A DNA stretch of 64,000 nt from Holophagae bacterium (GTDB lineage: Bacteria; Acidobacteriota; Holophagae; Acanthopleuribacterales; Acanthopleuribacteraceae). Below, in pieces: positions 18,443 through 27,001 of this stretch (positions are counted from its first letter, which is position 1; the number at the start of each line of letters is the position of its first letter). A program made the position numbers and the translations under genes. The stretch is taken from NCBI GenBank assembly GCA_029263455.1, contig JAJCXM010000004.1, forward strand, positions 310,001 to 374,000, in the 5' to 3' direction. The notes under the pieces were generated by a model. The model was not told the DNA's origin and made no database searches. It was given only the letters and a program-made list of their open reading frames with translations.

Positions 18443-19327
18443 TTGAAAAAGACAGGTACACTCGAGGTCAAAACTGGCCTCGCAGAGATGTTAAAAGGCG
18501 GCGTCATTATGGATGTCGTCACCCCGGATCAGGCGAAAATCGCCGAAGATGCAGGCGCTGTCGCGGTTATGGCTTTGGAACGCGTTCCCGCCGACATTCG
18601 TAAACATGGCGGTGTGGCGCGCATGTCACCGCCAGAATTGATCTATGCGATAAAAGAAACCGTCAGCATTCCTGTGATGGCCAAAGTGCGAATAGGTCAT
18701 TTCGTCGAGGCTCAATTACTCGAGTCGATAGGCATCGATTTCATCGATGAAAGCGAAGTCCTTACTCCGGCAGACGAAGACCATCATATTTGGAAACACG
18801 ACTTCAAGACACCATTCGTTTGCGGTGCAAAGAATCTAGGAGAGGCCCTCCGTCGTATTGCTGAAGGCGCGGCGCTAATCCGTACAAAAGGCGAGCCAGG
18901 CACGGGTAATATCGTCGAAGCAGTCAGACATATGCGGCACGTCAACCGCGAGATTAGACGCCTGCATGGACTCCGAACTGACGAATTGATGACGGCAGCA
19001 AAAGAAATGGCAGCGCCCTTTGAGCTGGTCAGATGGGTTTCAGAAAATAACTGTCTCCCAGTCCCAAATTTTGCGGCTGGCGGCATCGCAACCCCAGCTG
19101 ATGCGGCACTGATGATGCAATTAGGCGCAGAATCCGTCTTCGTAGGTTCAGGTATTTTCAAATCCGGAGATGCGGCCAAACGTGCCTATGCCATTGTGCA
19201 GGCGGCAACTCACTACGACGATGCTGAAATACTTGTGAAAGTATCTCGCGACCTAGGTGAACCTATGGTCGGCATCGACATTCACGAGATTCCTGCCAGT
19301 GAGATCATGGCTGATCGAGGTTGGTAG
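18443..19327 (+). CDS. pdxS: pyridoxal 5'-phosphate synthase, PdxS (Pdx1) subunit
   Basis: Makes PLP directly from ribose 5-phosphate, glyceraldehyde 3-phosphate and ammonia supplied by PdxT. The TTG start at 18443 follows GGAGGTAA by 4 nt and gives exactly 294 residues, the usual family length; with this start the two sugar-binding residues fall at the canonical Asp24 and Lys81 positions, which supports the choice over the longer upstream frame. The GEPGTGN phosphate-binding segment and the [10 protein letters not shown] barrel end are intact. The downstream pdxT begins on the base after the stop. This is the DXP-independent route for vitamin B6. Confidence 0.96.
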   Translation: MKKTGTLEVKTGLAEMLKGGVIMDVVTPDQAKIAEDAGAVAVMALERVPADIRKHGGVARMSPPELIYAIKETVSIPVMAKVRIGHFVEAQLLESIGIDFIDESEVLTPADEDHHIWKHDFKTPFVCGAKNLGEALRRIAEGAALIRTKGEPGTGNIVEAVRHMRHVNREIRRLHGLRTDELMTAAKEMAAPFELVRWVSENNCLPVPNFAAGGIATPADAALMMQLGAESVFVGSGIFKSGDAAKRAYAIVQAATHYDDAEILVKVSRDLGEPMVGIDIHEIPASEIMADRGW

Positions 19328-19897
19328 ATGATTGGCGTACTCGCCTTACAGGGCGGGTTCGATCGTCACGCCAAAGCCCTTAAGCAATTAGGCGTTGACC
19401 ACCGCTTGGTCAAGTTACCTCGTCATCTCAATGGGTTGACAGGTCTCATTATTCCTGGCGGTGAGTCAACAACTATGTTGAAACTAATGGATGCCAGCGA
19501 GTTGTTCGAGCCTTTAACGGAGTTCTGCCAAACGGGCGTACCTGTCTTGGGCACTTGTGCAGGGTCAATTCTCCTCTGCCAAAAAGTCACCCACCCCGAC
19601 CAACGTAGCTTGAACGCCATACCAGCGACCATCGAACGAAACGCTTATGGCTCGCAGAGAGAGAGCTTTTGTGCCGACGTAGACATTCCAGCTTGGGACT
19701 TACGGCAAATGCCCGTCTTTTTTATCCGTGCACCACGGTTCTTGGCAACCGACGAAGGCGTTGACGCCTTGTGTCATTACCAAGGCGATTTGGCTGGTAT
19801 TCAGTATCGTCAATTCGTGGCCGTTAGTTTTCACCCTGAACTGGCTAACCACACACACTTCCACCGAGCTTGGATGCAGCGTTACAATTTATCTTGA
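19328..19897 (+). CDS. pdxT: pyridoxal 5'-phosphate synthase glutaminase, PdxT (Pdx2) subunit
   Basis: Class I glutaminase that channels ammonia to PdxS. The catalytic triad is visible: Cys77 in the GTCAG nucleophile elbow, and His169 with Glu171 in FHPEL. The PGGEST oxyanion motif is at 43-48. The 189-residue length is normal. Its ATG directly abuts the pdxS stop with no spacer, consistent with stoichiometric production of the two subunits. The next gene starts 13 bp later. Confidence 0.96.
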   Translation: MIGVLALQGGFDRHAKALKQLGVDHRLVKLPRHLNGLTGLIIPGGESTTMLKLMDASELFEPLTEFCQTGVPVLGTCAGSILLCQKVTHPDQRSLNAIPATIERNAYGSQRESFCADVDIPAWDLRQMPVFFIRAPRFLATDEGVDALCHYQGDLAGIQYRQFVAVSFHPELANHTHFHRAWMQRYNLS

Positions 19898-19910
19898 AAG
19901 ATTAGACACT

Positions 19911-20786
19911 ATGACCGACGACCAATACTTGTATGAAGACTTGCTGCGTGGACAAACGTGGATTGATTTTGGTCCGAATCAGTTCCTTGATTTCAAGGGT
20001 CCGGATTCAAAGTCATTCCTTCAAGGACTGATCACACAAGATGTGTACAAAGCGACGGCTGATAGATCAGAGCCGACCTGTGTCCTCGACGTTAAAGGCG
20101 GTTTAATTGCCTATGGGCATATTCACGGCATCGATCAGGGGATTCGACTCATGGCGCCCGGTTGTGAACCGTCCACTCTCTTCAAACATTTCGATAAATA
20201 TAAGATCATGGAAGACCTCAACATATCTATCACAAATCCCTTACGCCTGTTTCACACACTGCACTTAGACAAAGATCATAATCTAGAAGGTATCGTCAAA
20301 TGTGCCCGCATACTTAGGCAGCAGGGGTATGATTTATGCCTGACGCAAAGCGAGTATGACAAGCGTGAAACCGATATGAAAACAGTTCCTTCAGATCACC
20401 AAGTGGTTAAACAGTTGCGCATCGAAGCGGCGATGGCCCATTGGCAATGCGACATGAAAATGGGCGACAATCCTCTTATTTATGGACTTAGCGATGCAAT
20501 CAGCCGTCATAAAGGGTGTTATATTGGTCAGGAGACCGTTGCCATGACACGGGATCGCGGCAGACCGCCTCGCCGGTTTGTCGTTTTAAGTGGACAGCCA
20601 ACCAATCACCCTGATCGATCTGTCTTAATACGCAATGAACGAGAAGTCGGTGCGATGACATCACTTACGCCAGCATCACCATCTGATTGGCTTGCGCTTG
20701 CGGTGATCAAAACAACACATGTAGCTTTAGGTGAAAAATTCACAGATGCCCAACAAAATCTTTGGACCATTACTGCGATAGCCTAA
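19911..20786 (+). CDS. ygfZ: folate-binding YgfZ/CAF17-family protein (GcvT-like)
   Basis: YgfZ-type proteins bind tetrahydrofolate and help repair or assemble certain Fe-S enzymes such as MiaB. The 291-residue product starts at ATG 19911, right after pdxT; an open frame reaching back inside pdxT is a shadow. The family signature KGCYIGQE is near residue 200, with the redox-relevant Cys, and the GcvT-like N-terminal folate pocket precedes it. The position in a cofactor operon (PLP, pterin) fits a folate-linked role. Confidence 0.9.
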   Translation: MTDDQYLYEDLLRGQTWIDFGPNQFLDFKGPDSKSFLQGLITQDVYKATADRSEPTCVLDVKGGLIAYGHIHGIDQGIRLMAPGCEPSTLFKHFDKYKIMEDLNISITNPLRLFHTLHLDKDHNLEGIVKCARILRQQGYDLCLTQSEYDKRETDMKTVPSDHQVVKQLRIEAAMAHWQCDMKMGDNPLIYGLSDAISRHKGCYIGQETVAMTRDRGRPPRRFVVLSGQPTNHPDRSVLIRNEREVGAMTSLTPASPSDWLALAVIKTTHVALGEKFTDAQQNLWTITAIA

Positions 20787-20802
20787 GCAAATTGGATTTA
20801 AG

Positions 20803-21255
20803 ATGCTAGTACACGGAAACGCTTACGAGATTGATATTACCGTCAGTCACCAGTTCAATGCTTCGCATAGTTTGCCCATGCGACCTGAACTCCATCATCA
20901 TGACTGGGAAGTCGAATTCACTATTTCAGGAAAGATAAATCCGCTGACAGGTATGGTCTGTGACATGCTCGAACTATCTGAGTTTTTTCAGCCCTATGTT
21001 GAAAAACTCAATCGTCAAAACCTTCACGAAGTCGATGATTTTGCTCAAGACAATGAATTAGTCAAGGTCACCAAGCGTTTCCCAACCTGCGATACACTTG
21101 CCCACTATTTCATGTGGCGCACCGTTCCAAATTTTAATCATGAACCTAGGTTTCGGGGCTTGACGATCAGCAAAATCATGGTGAAGATTGCTGAACCAGA
21201 TGATCACGAACCCTGGGGCTGGGCCACAATCCGACCAACGAATTTGACGTCATGA
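20803..21255 (+). CDS. 6-pyruvoyl/6-carboxy-tetrahydropterin synthase-like protein lacking the catalytic Cys
   Basis: T-fold (PTPS/QueD) protein of 150 residues. The three zinc ligands are visible as His22, His31 and His33 (FNASH and HHHDW), and the GMVCDM and PTCDTLAHYF segments align with the family. The cysteine that QueD and PTPS-II carry just before the HxH pair is absent; the nearest acidic residue is Glu29, recalling PTPS-III enzymes in which Glu replaces Cys and which can supply 6-hydroxymethyl-dihydropterin in place of FolB. That analogy is inference. The stop overlaps the Nudix start (ATGA). The gene could belong to folate, queuosine or another pterin pathway. Confidence 0.85.
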   Translation: MLVHGNAYEIDITVSHQFNASHSLPMRPELHHHDWEVEFTISGKINPLTGMVCDMLELSEFFQPYVEKLNRQNLHEVDDFAQDNELVKVTKRFPTCDTLAHYFMWRTVPNFNHEPRFRGLTISKIMVKIAEPDDHEPWGWATIRPTNLTS

Positions 21256-21683
21256 TTCAGGTACGAGTCGCTGGCGTACTGCAGCGAAATGGCCAGACGT
21301 TAACGTTGCGATACCGTTATCCCGAGGGCGATGTTTATGCATTGCCAGGTGGAAGCCTCGAAGAGGGCGAAATGCTAACTGATTCATTGATAAGAGAATT
21401 TGACGAAGAGCTCGGCATTCAGGTGACGGTCGGCCGACTACGTTTTGTCGGTGATGCCATGTCCAACAAGTTCTTACGTCAGACCTTACATGTGATTTTT
21501 GATGTTCACTCTAATGATTCACCCTGCATAAACGCCAGCCAAACATCCGCAGAAGAGATTTGCTGGCTGGCCTCAGACACCATAAAAGAAGTCAGCCTGT
21601 ATCCTTCCATTAATCAGGCGCTCATCGACAATGAAATCAATGCACTATATATTCCCGATTGTCTGAATCGGCCATGGCTGTAA
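21252..21683 (+). CDS. Nudix hydrolase
   Basis: The 143-residue product has a perfect Nudix box, G34-x5-E40-x7-R48-E-F-D-E-E-L-G-I56, with Glu52/Glu53 as metal ligands. Nudix enzymes hydrolyse nucleoside diphosphates linked to another moiety. Substrate is not evident; the neighbours (PTPS-like protein, YgfZ) make dihydroneopterin triphosphate a reasonable guess, as in FolQ-type Nudix enzymes. The start overlaps the PTPS-like gene by 4 bp, so the two are translated together. Confidence 0.9.
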   Translation: MIQVRVAGVLQRNGQTLTLRYRYPEGDVYALPGGSLEEGEMLTDSLIREFDEELGIQVTVGRLRFVGDAMSNKFLRQTLHVIFDVHSNDSPCINASQTSAEEICWLASDTIKEVSLYPSINQALIDNEINALYIPDCLNRPWL

Positions 21684-21702
21684 ACACAAAGGAGTTCTTC
21701 AA

Positions 21703-22920
21703 ATGACCCGACTTGGTACGTCAGCGCAAGTGATCTTAATCCTGCTTATCTCAACCATCTTGGGTCTGTTGAATAATCTGCAATCGTCTCGTTCGATTGA
21801 TTGGGTTAAACGTTGGCCTCCCTATTCGGAGGTTTCAGCGAAGGCTATGCTGGACGAGAATGTCCCTGAAACGGAACCAGAGACAGGTGTACCGGTCAAC
21901 CAGGAGACAGAGTTAATAGCCACAGAAATAATGGTGACTGGAAACCAAGGCATCACAGACATTGAAATCGCCACGGCAACAAAGATCCATCAATACACGA
22001 AAGATCTCACCTTATGGCTCGATGCCCGCGACGAAGAGCTCTTTCTCAAAGGCCACATCGAAGGCGCATATCTGCTGAATTATTATGAGCAATCGAACTA
22101 TATGGATGCAGTGCTCGAAGTCATTGCCCAGCTTAATCCGGTTTCATTGGTAGTCTATTGTAAAGGCAAAGATTGCACCGATTCTCACTTTCTTGCGGAG
22201 GATTTATTCAATCAAGGGTTCAACAACATTTTCGTTTATCGAGGAGGCTTCGACGAATGGTTCAAGGCAGGTTTTCCCGTAGAAGGTGAGCTTGCTGAAG
22301 CTGCCACGTCGTTGCCGCCACAAGCCAGCAGCGAATCGGCAGCTAGTCGTGCGCAGCTCCTCGACGAAAAGCCGCCCGGCATGTATTTGGAACACGTCAT
22401 CCGCGATTTGCTGCCATTCTTCATGGGCATACTGATCTTAATTGCTTGGAAAAAAGTAAAAGCTAGGAAAGCAACCGTCTTTTTGTCGGCCATCGTGGTT
22501 GGTTTGTTCTTCATTTGGGCAGGTGTGCCCAAAATTCTGGGACCCTTGGCCTTCGCAAAATCAATCTGGAACTATGATCTTGCGCCACCAGCCACGATTA
22601 ATTTAGCGGCACTTATCATGCCTTGGCTTGAGGTAATAGGTGGCGGCTGTTTAGTCTTGGGTGTATATCGTCAAGGCGGACGCTGGGTCACTTCAGCATT
22701 GCTTGTCTTATTCATTGTCGCGGTTGGCCTAAACCTACTGCGTGGTCACGAATTCAACTGTGGTTGTTTAAGTGCTTCTACCTACTTTACAGATCAATAT
22801 TTGGTGGGCTGGAATGATAAATATCTGCTATTACTTCGTGATATTGGCCTTTTGGTTTTGGCGGTATTAGGTGTGAAAAAGATAGGTACAGAAACGCGAT
22901 TAGAGTGGCCTAAACCTTAG
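21703..22920 (+). CDS. rhodanese-MauE/DoxX membrane fusion protein
   Basis: A 405-residue protein with, in order, an N-terminal membrane anchor (about 8-25), an extracytoplasmic rhodanese domain (about 100-195) with the active loop beginning at Cys153 and a second Cys at 158, a short linker, and a C-terminal four-helix MauE/DoxX-like membrane domain (about 225-400) that has a CGC motif at 353-355 near a predicted membrane edge. MauE-type proteins are linked to periplasmic disulfide or quinone-coupled redox steps; rhodaneses carry sulfane sulfur. The fusion suggests membrane-coupled sulfur or thiol redox chemistry (inference). GGAG lies 9 nt before ATG. It closes the pdxS-headed operon. Confidence 0.82.
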   Translation: MTRLGTSAQVILILLISTILGLLNNLQSSRSIDWVKRWPPYSEVSAKAMLDENVPETEPETGVPVNQETELIATEIMVTGNQGITDIEIATATKIHQYTKDLTLWLDARDEELFLKGHIEGAYLLNYYEQSNYMDAVLEVIAQLNPVSLVVYCKGKDCTDSHFLAEDLFNQGFNNIFVYRGGFDEWFKAGFPVEGELAEAATSLPPQASSESAASRAQLLDEKPPGMYLEHVIRDLLPFFMGILILIAWKKVKARKATVFLSAIVVGLFFIWAGVPKILGPLAFAKSIWNYDLAPPATINLAALIMPWLEVIGGGCLVLGVYRQGGRWVTSALLVLFIVAVGLNLLRGHEFNCGCLSASTYFTDQYLVGWNDKYLLLLRDIGLLVLAVLGVKKIGTETRLEWPKP

Positions 22921-22931
22921 ACTCAAATTGC

Positions 22932-23351
22932 CTACTTGTTGTATTTCTTGACCATATCGGTGTAGGACTTCATGACAAGTTCGCGTAATACATCCATATC
23001 TACATCCGCTAATTTATTGATGTACAAGCACGAAGATCCGGTTTTGAATTTGCCCAGCCTCGCCAGAATGGCGTCGTATTTCTTGAAGCCGGGTATGATG
23101 TAAATGGTTAGATTCTGCTTTCGAGGCGAAAACCCTGCCATCATGAAATCGCCCTCCCGACCACTTTCATAGACATAATGGTAAGTCCCGAATCCGACAA
23201 TACTGGCTCCCCACATACAGGCTTCTTCACCTGTTAATTCGGTCATCATGTCCAGTATTTGAAAGGCCTCTTCCCGTTTGCGCGCATGCTCAATTGAAGA
23301 GAGAAAAGCCTTAACATCAGTTCGGTTTTTTTTGGTTTTTGCTTCAGCCAT
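22932..23351 (-). CDS. DUF1801 (YdhG-like) protein
   Basis: The 139-residue product matches DUF1801 proteins: an EEAFQILDMM start helix, the CMWGASIVGFGTYHY motif, the FSPRKQNLTIYI strand, the KYDAIL / LGKFKTGSSCLYINKL pattern and a final DMDVLRELV helix. The family has a frataxin/YjbR-like fold and no firmly assigned function. AGGAGG lies 7 nt before ATG. The gene stands alone, 11 bp from the end of the convergent rhodanese-MauE gene. Confidence 0.88.
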   Translation of the reverse strand: MAEAKTKKNRTDVKAFLSSIEHARKREEAFQILDMMTELTGEEACMWGASIVGFGTYHYVYESGREGDFMMAGFSPRKQNLTIYIIPGFKKYDAILARLGKFKTGSSCLYINKLADVDMDVLRELVMKSYTDMVKKYNK

Positions 23352-23473
23352 GCCACCACCTCCTAAGATTTGTTGCCTTTATTAAACAACAACCGCGTAC
23401 GGACGCGCACCCTCATGATTGATTTAAGTCACTCTGCAATAACCACCTAGCAATGAAGGAATTTCGCGATAAG

Positions 23474-23502
23474 TTGGATAAATTCAAAAGATCCTGTATT
23501 CT
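23474..23502 (+). promoter_or_regulatory. candidate promoter of the PhoD-like lipoprotein gene
   Basis: TTGGAT (23474-23479), 17 bp and TATTCT (23497-23502) lie about 35 bp upstream of the ATG at 23538, with AGGAAGGA as the ribosome site. Moderate match to sigma70 hexamers (3/6 and 4/6). Confidence 0.35.
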
Positions 23503-23537
23503 TGCGCGACGTAAGGACGGCCCAATCAGGAAGGATC

Positions 23538-24671
23538 ATGCTGTACAGATTCGTCGCAATATTCGCATTGGTCATCATCAATGCCTGTGTGAAGCAGGTT
23601 GCGCGAGATGACGCCACAAAACAACCCGACCAAACAATACCCATCACATCTAAAGCCTTAGACACAGAAAAGCCCATATCGGCAATCGTATTCGGCTCCT
23701 GTTATGCCCCTCAGCTTGAGTCAAATGGCATTTGGAATGGGATTCAACAAGTTTCGCCGGACCTCTTGCTGCTCATTGGTGACAACGTCTATCAAAGCGA
23801 AGAAAAGAGTGAACCAGAGCTGGTCGAACTTCGGGAGGCATACTCGTTGTTGGCGTCAGATAAGGAATTCAAGAAGATTCGCGCATCAATACCCGTACTG
23901 TCGGTTTGGGATGACCACGACTACGGGCTCAATGATGCCGGTGGTGATTGGCCAATCAAGACCTATTCGGAACGTCTTTTTGAAGATGTGTGGGCGATAC
24001 CTGTGAATGACCCCCGGCGAAGTCGCGAGGGTATCTACCACGCACAGACGATTGGGCCTGTCGGCCAACAAGTTCAGATCATCATCCTAGACACGCGTTT
24101 TTTTCGTTCGCCTCTGAAAGCAACCGACGAGAAGAAGCCCGGCAAGGAGCGTTACATCCCCGATGATGATCCATCAAAGACTATGCTCGGTAAAGCTCAA
24201 TGGCAATGGCTCGGCGAGCAATTAAGTGAACCCGCCGATATCAGGATTCTTGTTTCTTCTGTTCAAGTAATATCCGAAGGACACGGTTTCGAAGCTTGGA
24301 AGATGTTGCCCATTGAACGCCAGAAACTTTACCAAATGATCGACGAAAGCAAGGCAAACGGCGTTGTATTTATCAGCGGGGATCGCCATTTTGGGGGATT
24401 CTATCGCGAACATGATGGGCTCCCCTACCCAATTACCGAAGTCACCTCCTCGCCTCTCAATATCCCCCTTAAGGGTGATGCCGTAGGGCAAGCGTTTGAC
24501 GAGCAAGGCCCTAAAAGACTGGGACCCATCTATACACAACCTAATTTTGGTCACATCCAAATTGATTGGCAGTCAGGTTCGATCGAATTCCAGTTACGTG
24601 ACACAAATAGCCAAACGATTAAATCAGAAACTATTCGCATTTCAGATTTGCAACCAAAACCAACCCAATAG
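23538..24671 (+). CDS. PhoD-like metallophosphatase, predicted lipoprotein
   Basis: ATG at 23538 gives 377 residues beginning with a lipoprotein signal whose lipobox ends at Cys17 (VIINAC), so the protein is probably exported and lipid-anchored. The metal-binding motifs of the PhoD/alkaline-phosphatase-D superfamily are present: GDNVYQ, WDDHDYG with adjacent NDAGG, and SGDRHFGGFY. Family members are Ca/Fe phosphodiesterases or phosphomonoesterases acting outside the cytoplasm; the substrate is unknown. It has its own promoter-like element and no operon partner; the next gene starts 190 bp later. Confidence 0.88.
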   Translation: MLYRFVAIFALVIINACVKQVARDDATKQPDQTIPITSKALDTEKPISAIVFGSCYAPQLESNGIWNGIQQVSPDLLLLIGDNVYQSEEKSEPELVELREAYSLLASDKEFKKIRASIPVLSVWDDHDYGLNDAGGDWPIKTYSERLFEDVWAIPVNDPRRSREGIYHAQTIGPVGQQVQIIILDTRFFRSPLKATDEKKPGKERYIPDDDPSKTMLGKAQWQWLGEQLSEPADIRILVSSVQVISEGHGFEAWKMLPIERQKLYQMIDESKANGVVFISGDRHFGGFYREHDGLPYPITEVTSSPLNIPLKGDAVGQAFDEQGPKRLGPIYTQPNFGHIQIDWQSGSIEFQLRDTNSQTIKSETIRISDLQPKPTQ

Positions 24672-24861
24672 ATTGCACCTGGAGCAAAAAGACCTATTGA
24701 ACACGCTTGATCAAGCTTCTATTAGCTCATATTGAACTCCGATACCCACTGGAACGACGGCGTTTAGCTTTCAAAAGAGCAAATTCCTGAGATTAGCTAA
24801 CCTAACGGATCGTCACCCGTAATGGGTGTGTTACATTCAAGCACTTATCTTTGAGGTTGAT
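24672..24861. other. 190-bp gap before pnuC
   Basis: The gap holds a 12-bp perfect palindrome GCTTGATCAAGC (24705-24716) and a small hairpin CACCC-gtaat-GGGTG (24814-24828) about 35 bp before the pnuC start. Neither has a T-run that would make it an obvious terminator, and I cannot match the leader to a known riboswitch. Confidence 0.4.
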
Positions 24862-25449
24862 ATGGACTGGACAGAGTGGCTTGGCTTCATTACCGGCCTT
24901 ATTTGCGTCTACATGGTCGTGAAGCAGAACCCTCTAAACTGGCCCATTGGCATGCTCAATGCCATATTCTTTTTGGTCTTGTTTTGGCGCGCGGGCCTTT
25001 ATGCAGATTCCATGCTGCAGATATTCTATTTCATCATCGGCGCTTTTGGCTGGTGGAACTGGAAATTTGGAGGCACGAACCACGGAGAACTGACGGCAAC
25101 TAAATCTACATTGAAACAGCTGGCAGGATACAGCCTTGCTATCATCATCGTTACTTTTATCCTCTATCAGATCCTTATTAGGTTTACACCAAGTACCGTA
25201 CCTTTTTGGGATGCACTGACGACGTCACTAAGCTTGACAGCTCAATACATGCTGACGCGCAAACGTTTAGAAAATTGGTATGTGTGGATCCTCGCTGACA
25301 TAATTTACATTGCACTATACATACATAAAGATCTCATACTAACTGCCATACTATATGCGGTCTTCATGGGCCTCTGCGTGATGGGCGTCGTGACCTGGCT
25401 CAAGTCCATGAAAGGACGCCCCGAACACCAAGACGCGGTTTCAGTATGA
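24862..25449 (+). CDS. pnuC: PnuC-family vitamin transporter (nicotinamide riboside-type)
   Basis: A 195-residue membrane protein with about seven helices. The hallmark NWPIGMLNAIFF segment (residues 27-38), the GWWNW motif and the WYVWILADIIYIALYIHKD end segment are PnuC features. PnuC proteins facilitate diffusion of nicotinamide riboside, with relatives for thiamine and riboflavin; the substrate here is not resolved by sequence. ATG at 24862 with GAGGTTGAT upstream is preferred over an upstream start. The stop overlaps the ATG of a 38-codon ORF that in turn overlaps putP. Confidence 0.92.
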   Translation: MDWTEWLGFITGLICVYMVVKQNPLNWPIGMLNAIFFLVLFWRAGLYADSMLQIFYFIIGAFGWWNWKFGGTNHGELTATKSTLKQLAGYSLAIIIVTFILYQILIRFTPSTVPFWDALTTSLSLTAQYMLTRKRLENWYVWILADIIYIALYIHKDLILTAILYAVFMGLCVMGVVTWLKSMKGRPEHQDAVSV

Positions 25450-25562
25450 GGGACATTTTGGTGGCACTTGGAGAACGCATACCCATTCGTCCTCAAAGTA
25501 AATATTGGCCCCTCGAGAACAGCCTGTTTGTTAAGGACCAAAGCTCTGGGGGACAGTCATGA
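25446..25562 (+). CDS. 38-residue bridging small ORF between pnuC and putP
   Basis: ATG at 25446 overlaps the pnuC TGA (ATGA) and its own TGA overlaps the putP ATG (ATGA at 25559-25562), so the frame exactly tiles the gap. The peptide starts MRDILVALGERIP and has no clear membrane segment; I recognise no homolog. Double ATGA coupling is what an authentic short cistron would show, but chance or a decayed longer gene are possible. Translation through it would deliver ribosomes to putP. Confidence 0.4.
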   Translation: MRDILVALGERIPIRPQSKYWPLENSLFVKDQSSGGQS

Positions 25563-27001
25563 ATACACAAACGATCGTTGTTTTGTGGACCCTTATCTTT
25601 TATAAAATTCTTCTTATTCTGATTGGTATATGGGCAAACCGGCGTACGCACGGACAAGCTGATTTTTTTCTAGGTGGTCGGAAACTGGGTCCGTGGGTCG
25701 CGGCGATTAGTGCCTCGTCCAGTTCATCGAGTGCGTGGACACTCTTAGGCGTCAGCGGGGCAGCCTACTCTTGGGGTCTCAGTGCCGTATGGCTGTTTCC
25801 AGCTTGCATGGGCGGTTTCCTGATCAATTGGTATTTGATTGCGCCCAAATTGAGACGCCTCAGTGAAGAACAAAGTTCACTAACGTTGACGGATGCGTTG
25901 GTGGACGGAATTAGTGGCCGCTATCGCAACGCAATCGTTTTGAGCGCCTCTGCCATCATCCTATTCTCGCTCCTATTTTACGTAGCTTCGCAGTTTCAGG
26001 GAGCCGGGAAAACCTTCGTTGCCTCTTTCGGATTTTCCTTGACCGAGAGTGTTGTCGCAGGTGGACTGATCGTGCTTATTTATACCGTATTAGGAGGGTT
26101 CTGGGCGGTAAGTGTCACTGATACTCTACAAGGTCTGTTAATGGCGGTCACCGCTTTGATCTTACCTATCGTCATGATTGCAGCGATCGGAACACCAAGT
26201 GATTGGCTAGAACGATGGCAAGCCTTCGTCGGCGAGGACTTCCATGACCTGTTTCGGTATGGGTGGAGTATGGCGGGCGTTGGTTTTTCAGTGGGGTTAC
26301 TGGGTATTGGGCTAGGTTATCCCGGGCAACCACACGTAGTAAATCGGTTCATGGCGCTTAAAGACGAAACATCCGTCGCTCAGGCAAGAAAGATTGCCAT
26401 TGGCTGGGCACTTATTATTTATCCAGGGATGCTGTTAACGGGATGGTCTGGGCGTTTGCTATTTCCCGCTATTGCTGATTCGGAAACCGTGTTCATCCAC
26501 GCCGCAAATGCGCTGTTCCACCCCATATTTGCCGGGATCATGATTGCTGCTGTTTTGTCTGCCATTATGTCAACGGCAGACAGCCAGCTCTTGGTCGCTG
26601 CTTCGTCAGCAACCCATGATTTGAGAGACATATACGCCCAAAAGAAGGCCTCATTATTTAGCTCAAGAATCGTGGTAGTTATTTTATGTGTCGCGGCAAT
26701 CTGGATTGCACTAACAGGTTCACAAAAAATATTCTCCAAAGTCTTATTCGCGTGGTCAGCCATGGGAGCAGCCTTTGGGCCGGCCTTAATCGTACGTTTG
26801 TGGCGTGGCCCTATCCGAGGTCCTTGGCTCTTAGCGGCCATTTGGTCTGGATTCGCATTAAGTGTGGTCGCCAGTAATCTCGATCCCAATGTGAAACTGG
26901 TTTACGGCGGAGTCTTGGAACGTATTGTCCCTTTTGTGATCGCTGGCATGATTGCTTATTGGGGTGCGTTGGGCCCGCTTAAGAGCAACTCAGATGCGTG
27001 A
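25559..27001 (+). CDS. putP: sodium/solute symporter, PutP-like (SSS family)
   Basis: The 480-residue product has the 12-13 helix LeuT-fold layout of the sodium:solute symporter family. Typical features are the DFFLGGRKLGPW segment, the Ser-rich SASSSSSSAWTLLG stretch in helix 2 that contributes to Na/proline binding in PutP, the GYPGQPHVVNRFMA loop and the AVLSAIMSTADSQLLV helix with the second Na-site serines. Proline is the most likely substrate. A GGGGGA ribosome site lies inside the preceding small ORF. Its 3' end overlaps the convergent phosphatase gene by 23 bp. Confidence 0.9.
   Translation: MNTQTIVVLWTLIFYKILLILIGIWANRRTHGQADFFLGGRKLGPWVAAISASSSSSSAWTLLGVSGAAYSWGLSAVWLFPACMGGFLINWYLIAPKLRRLSEEQSSLTLTDALVDGISGRYRNAIVLSASAIILFSLLFYVASQFQGAGKTFVASFGFSLTESVVAGGLIVLIYTVLGGFWAVSVTDTLQGLLMAVTALILPIVMIAAIGTPSDWLERWQAFVGEDFHDLFRYGWSMAGVGFSVGLLGIGLGYPGQPHVVNRFMALKDETSVAQARKIAIGWALIIYPGMLLTGWSGRLLFPAIADSETVFIHAANALFHPIFAGIMIAAVLSAIMSTADSQLLVAASSATHDLRDIYAQKKASLFSSRIVVVILCVAAIWIALTGSQKIFSKVLFAWSAMGAAFGPALIVRLWRGPIRGPWLLAAIWSGFALSVVASNLDPNVKLVYGGVLERIVPFVIAGMIAYWGALGPLKSNSDA

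Noticed and set aside
24780-24861. Leader of pnuC as an NAD or thiamine riboswitch (CTGAGA and a CACCC/GGGTG hairpin)
   Set aside because: The second conserved thiamine-box half and any NAD-II-like core are absent.
26419-26889. 156-codon antisense frame inside putP
   Set aside because: Composition follows the symporter helices read backwards; no independent support.
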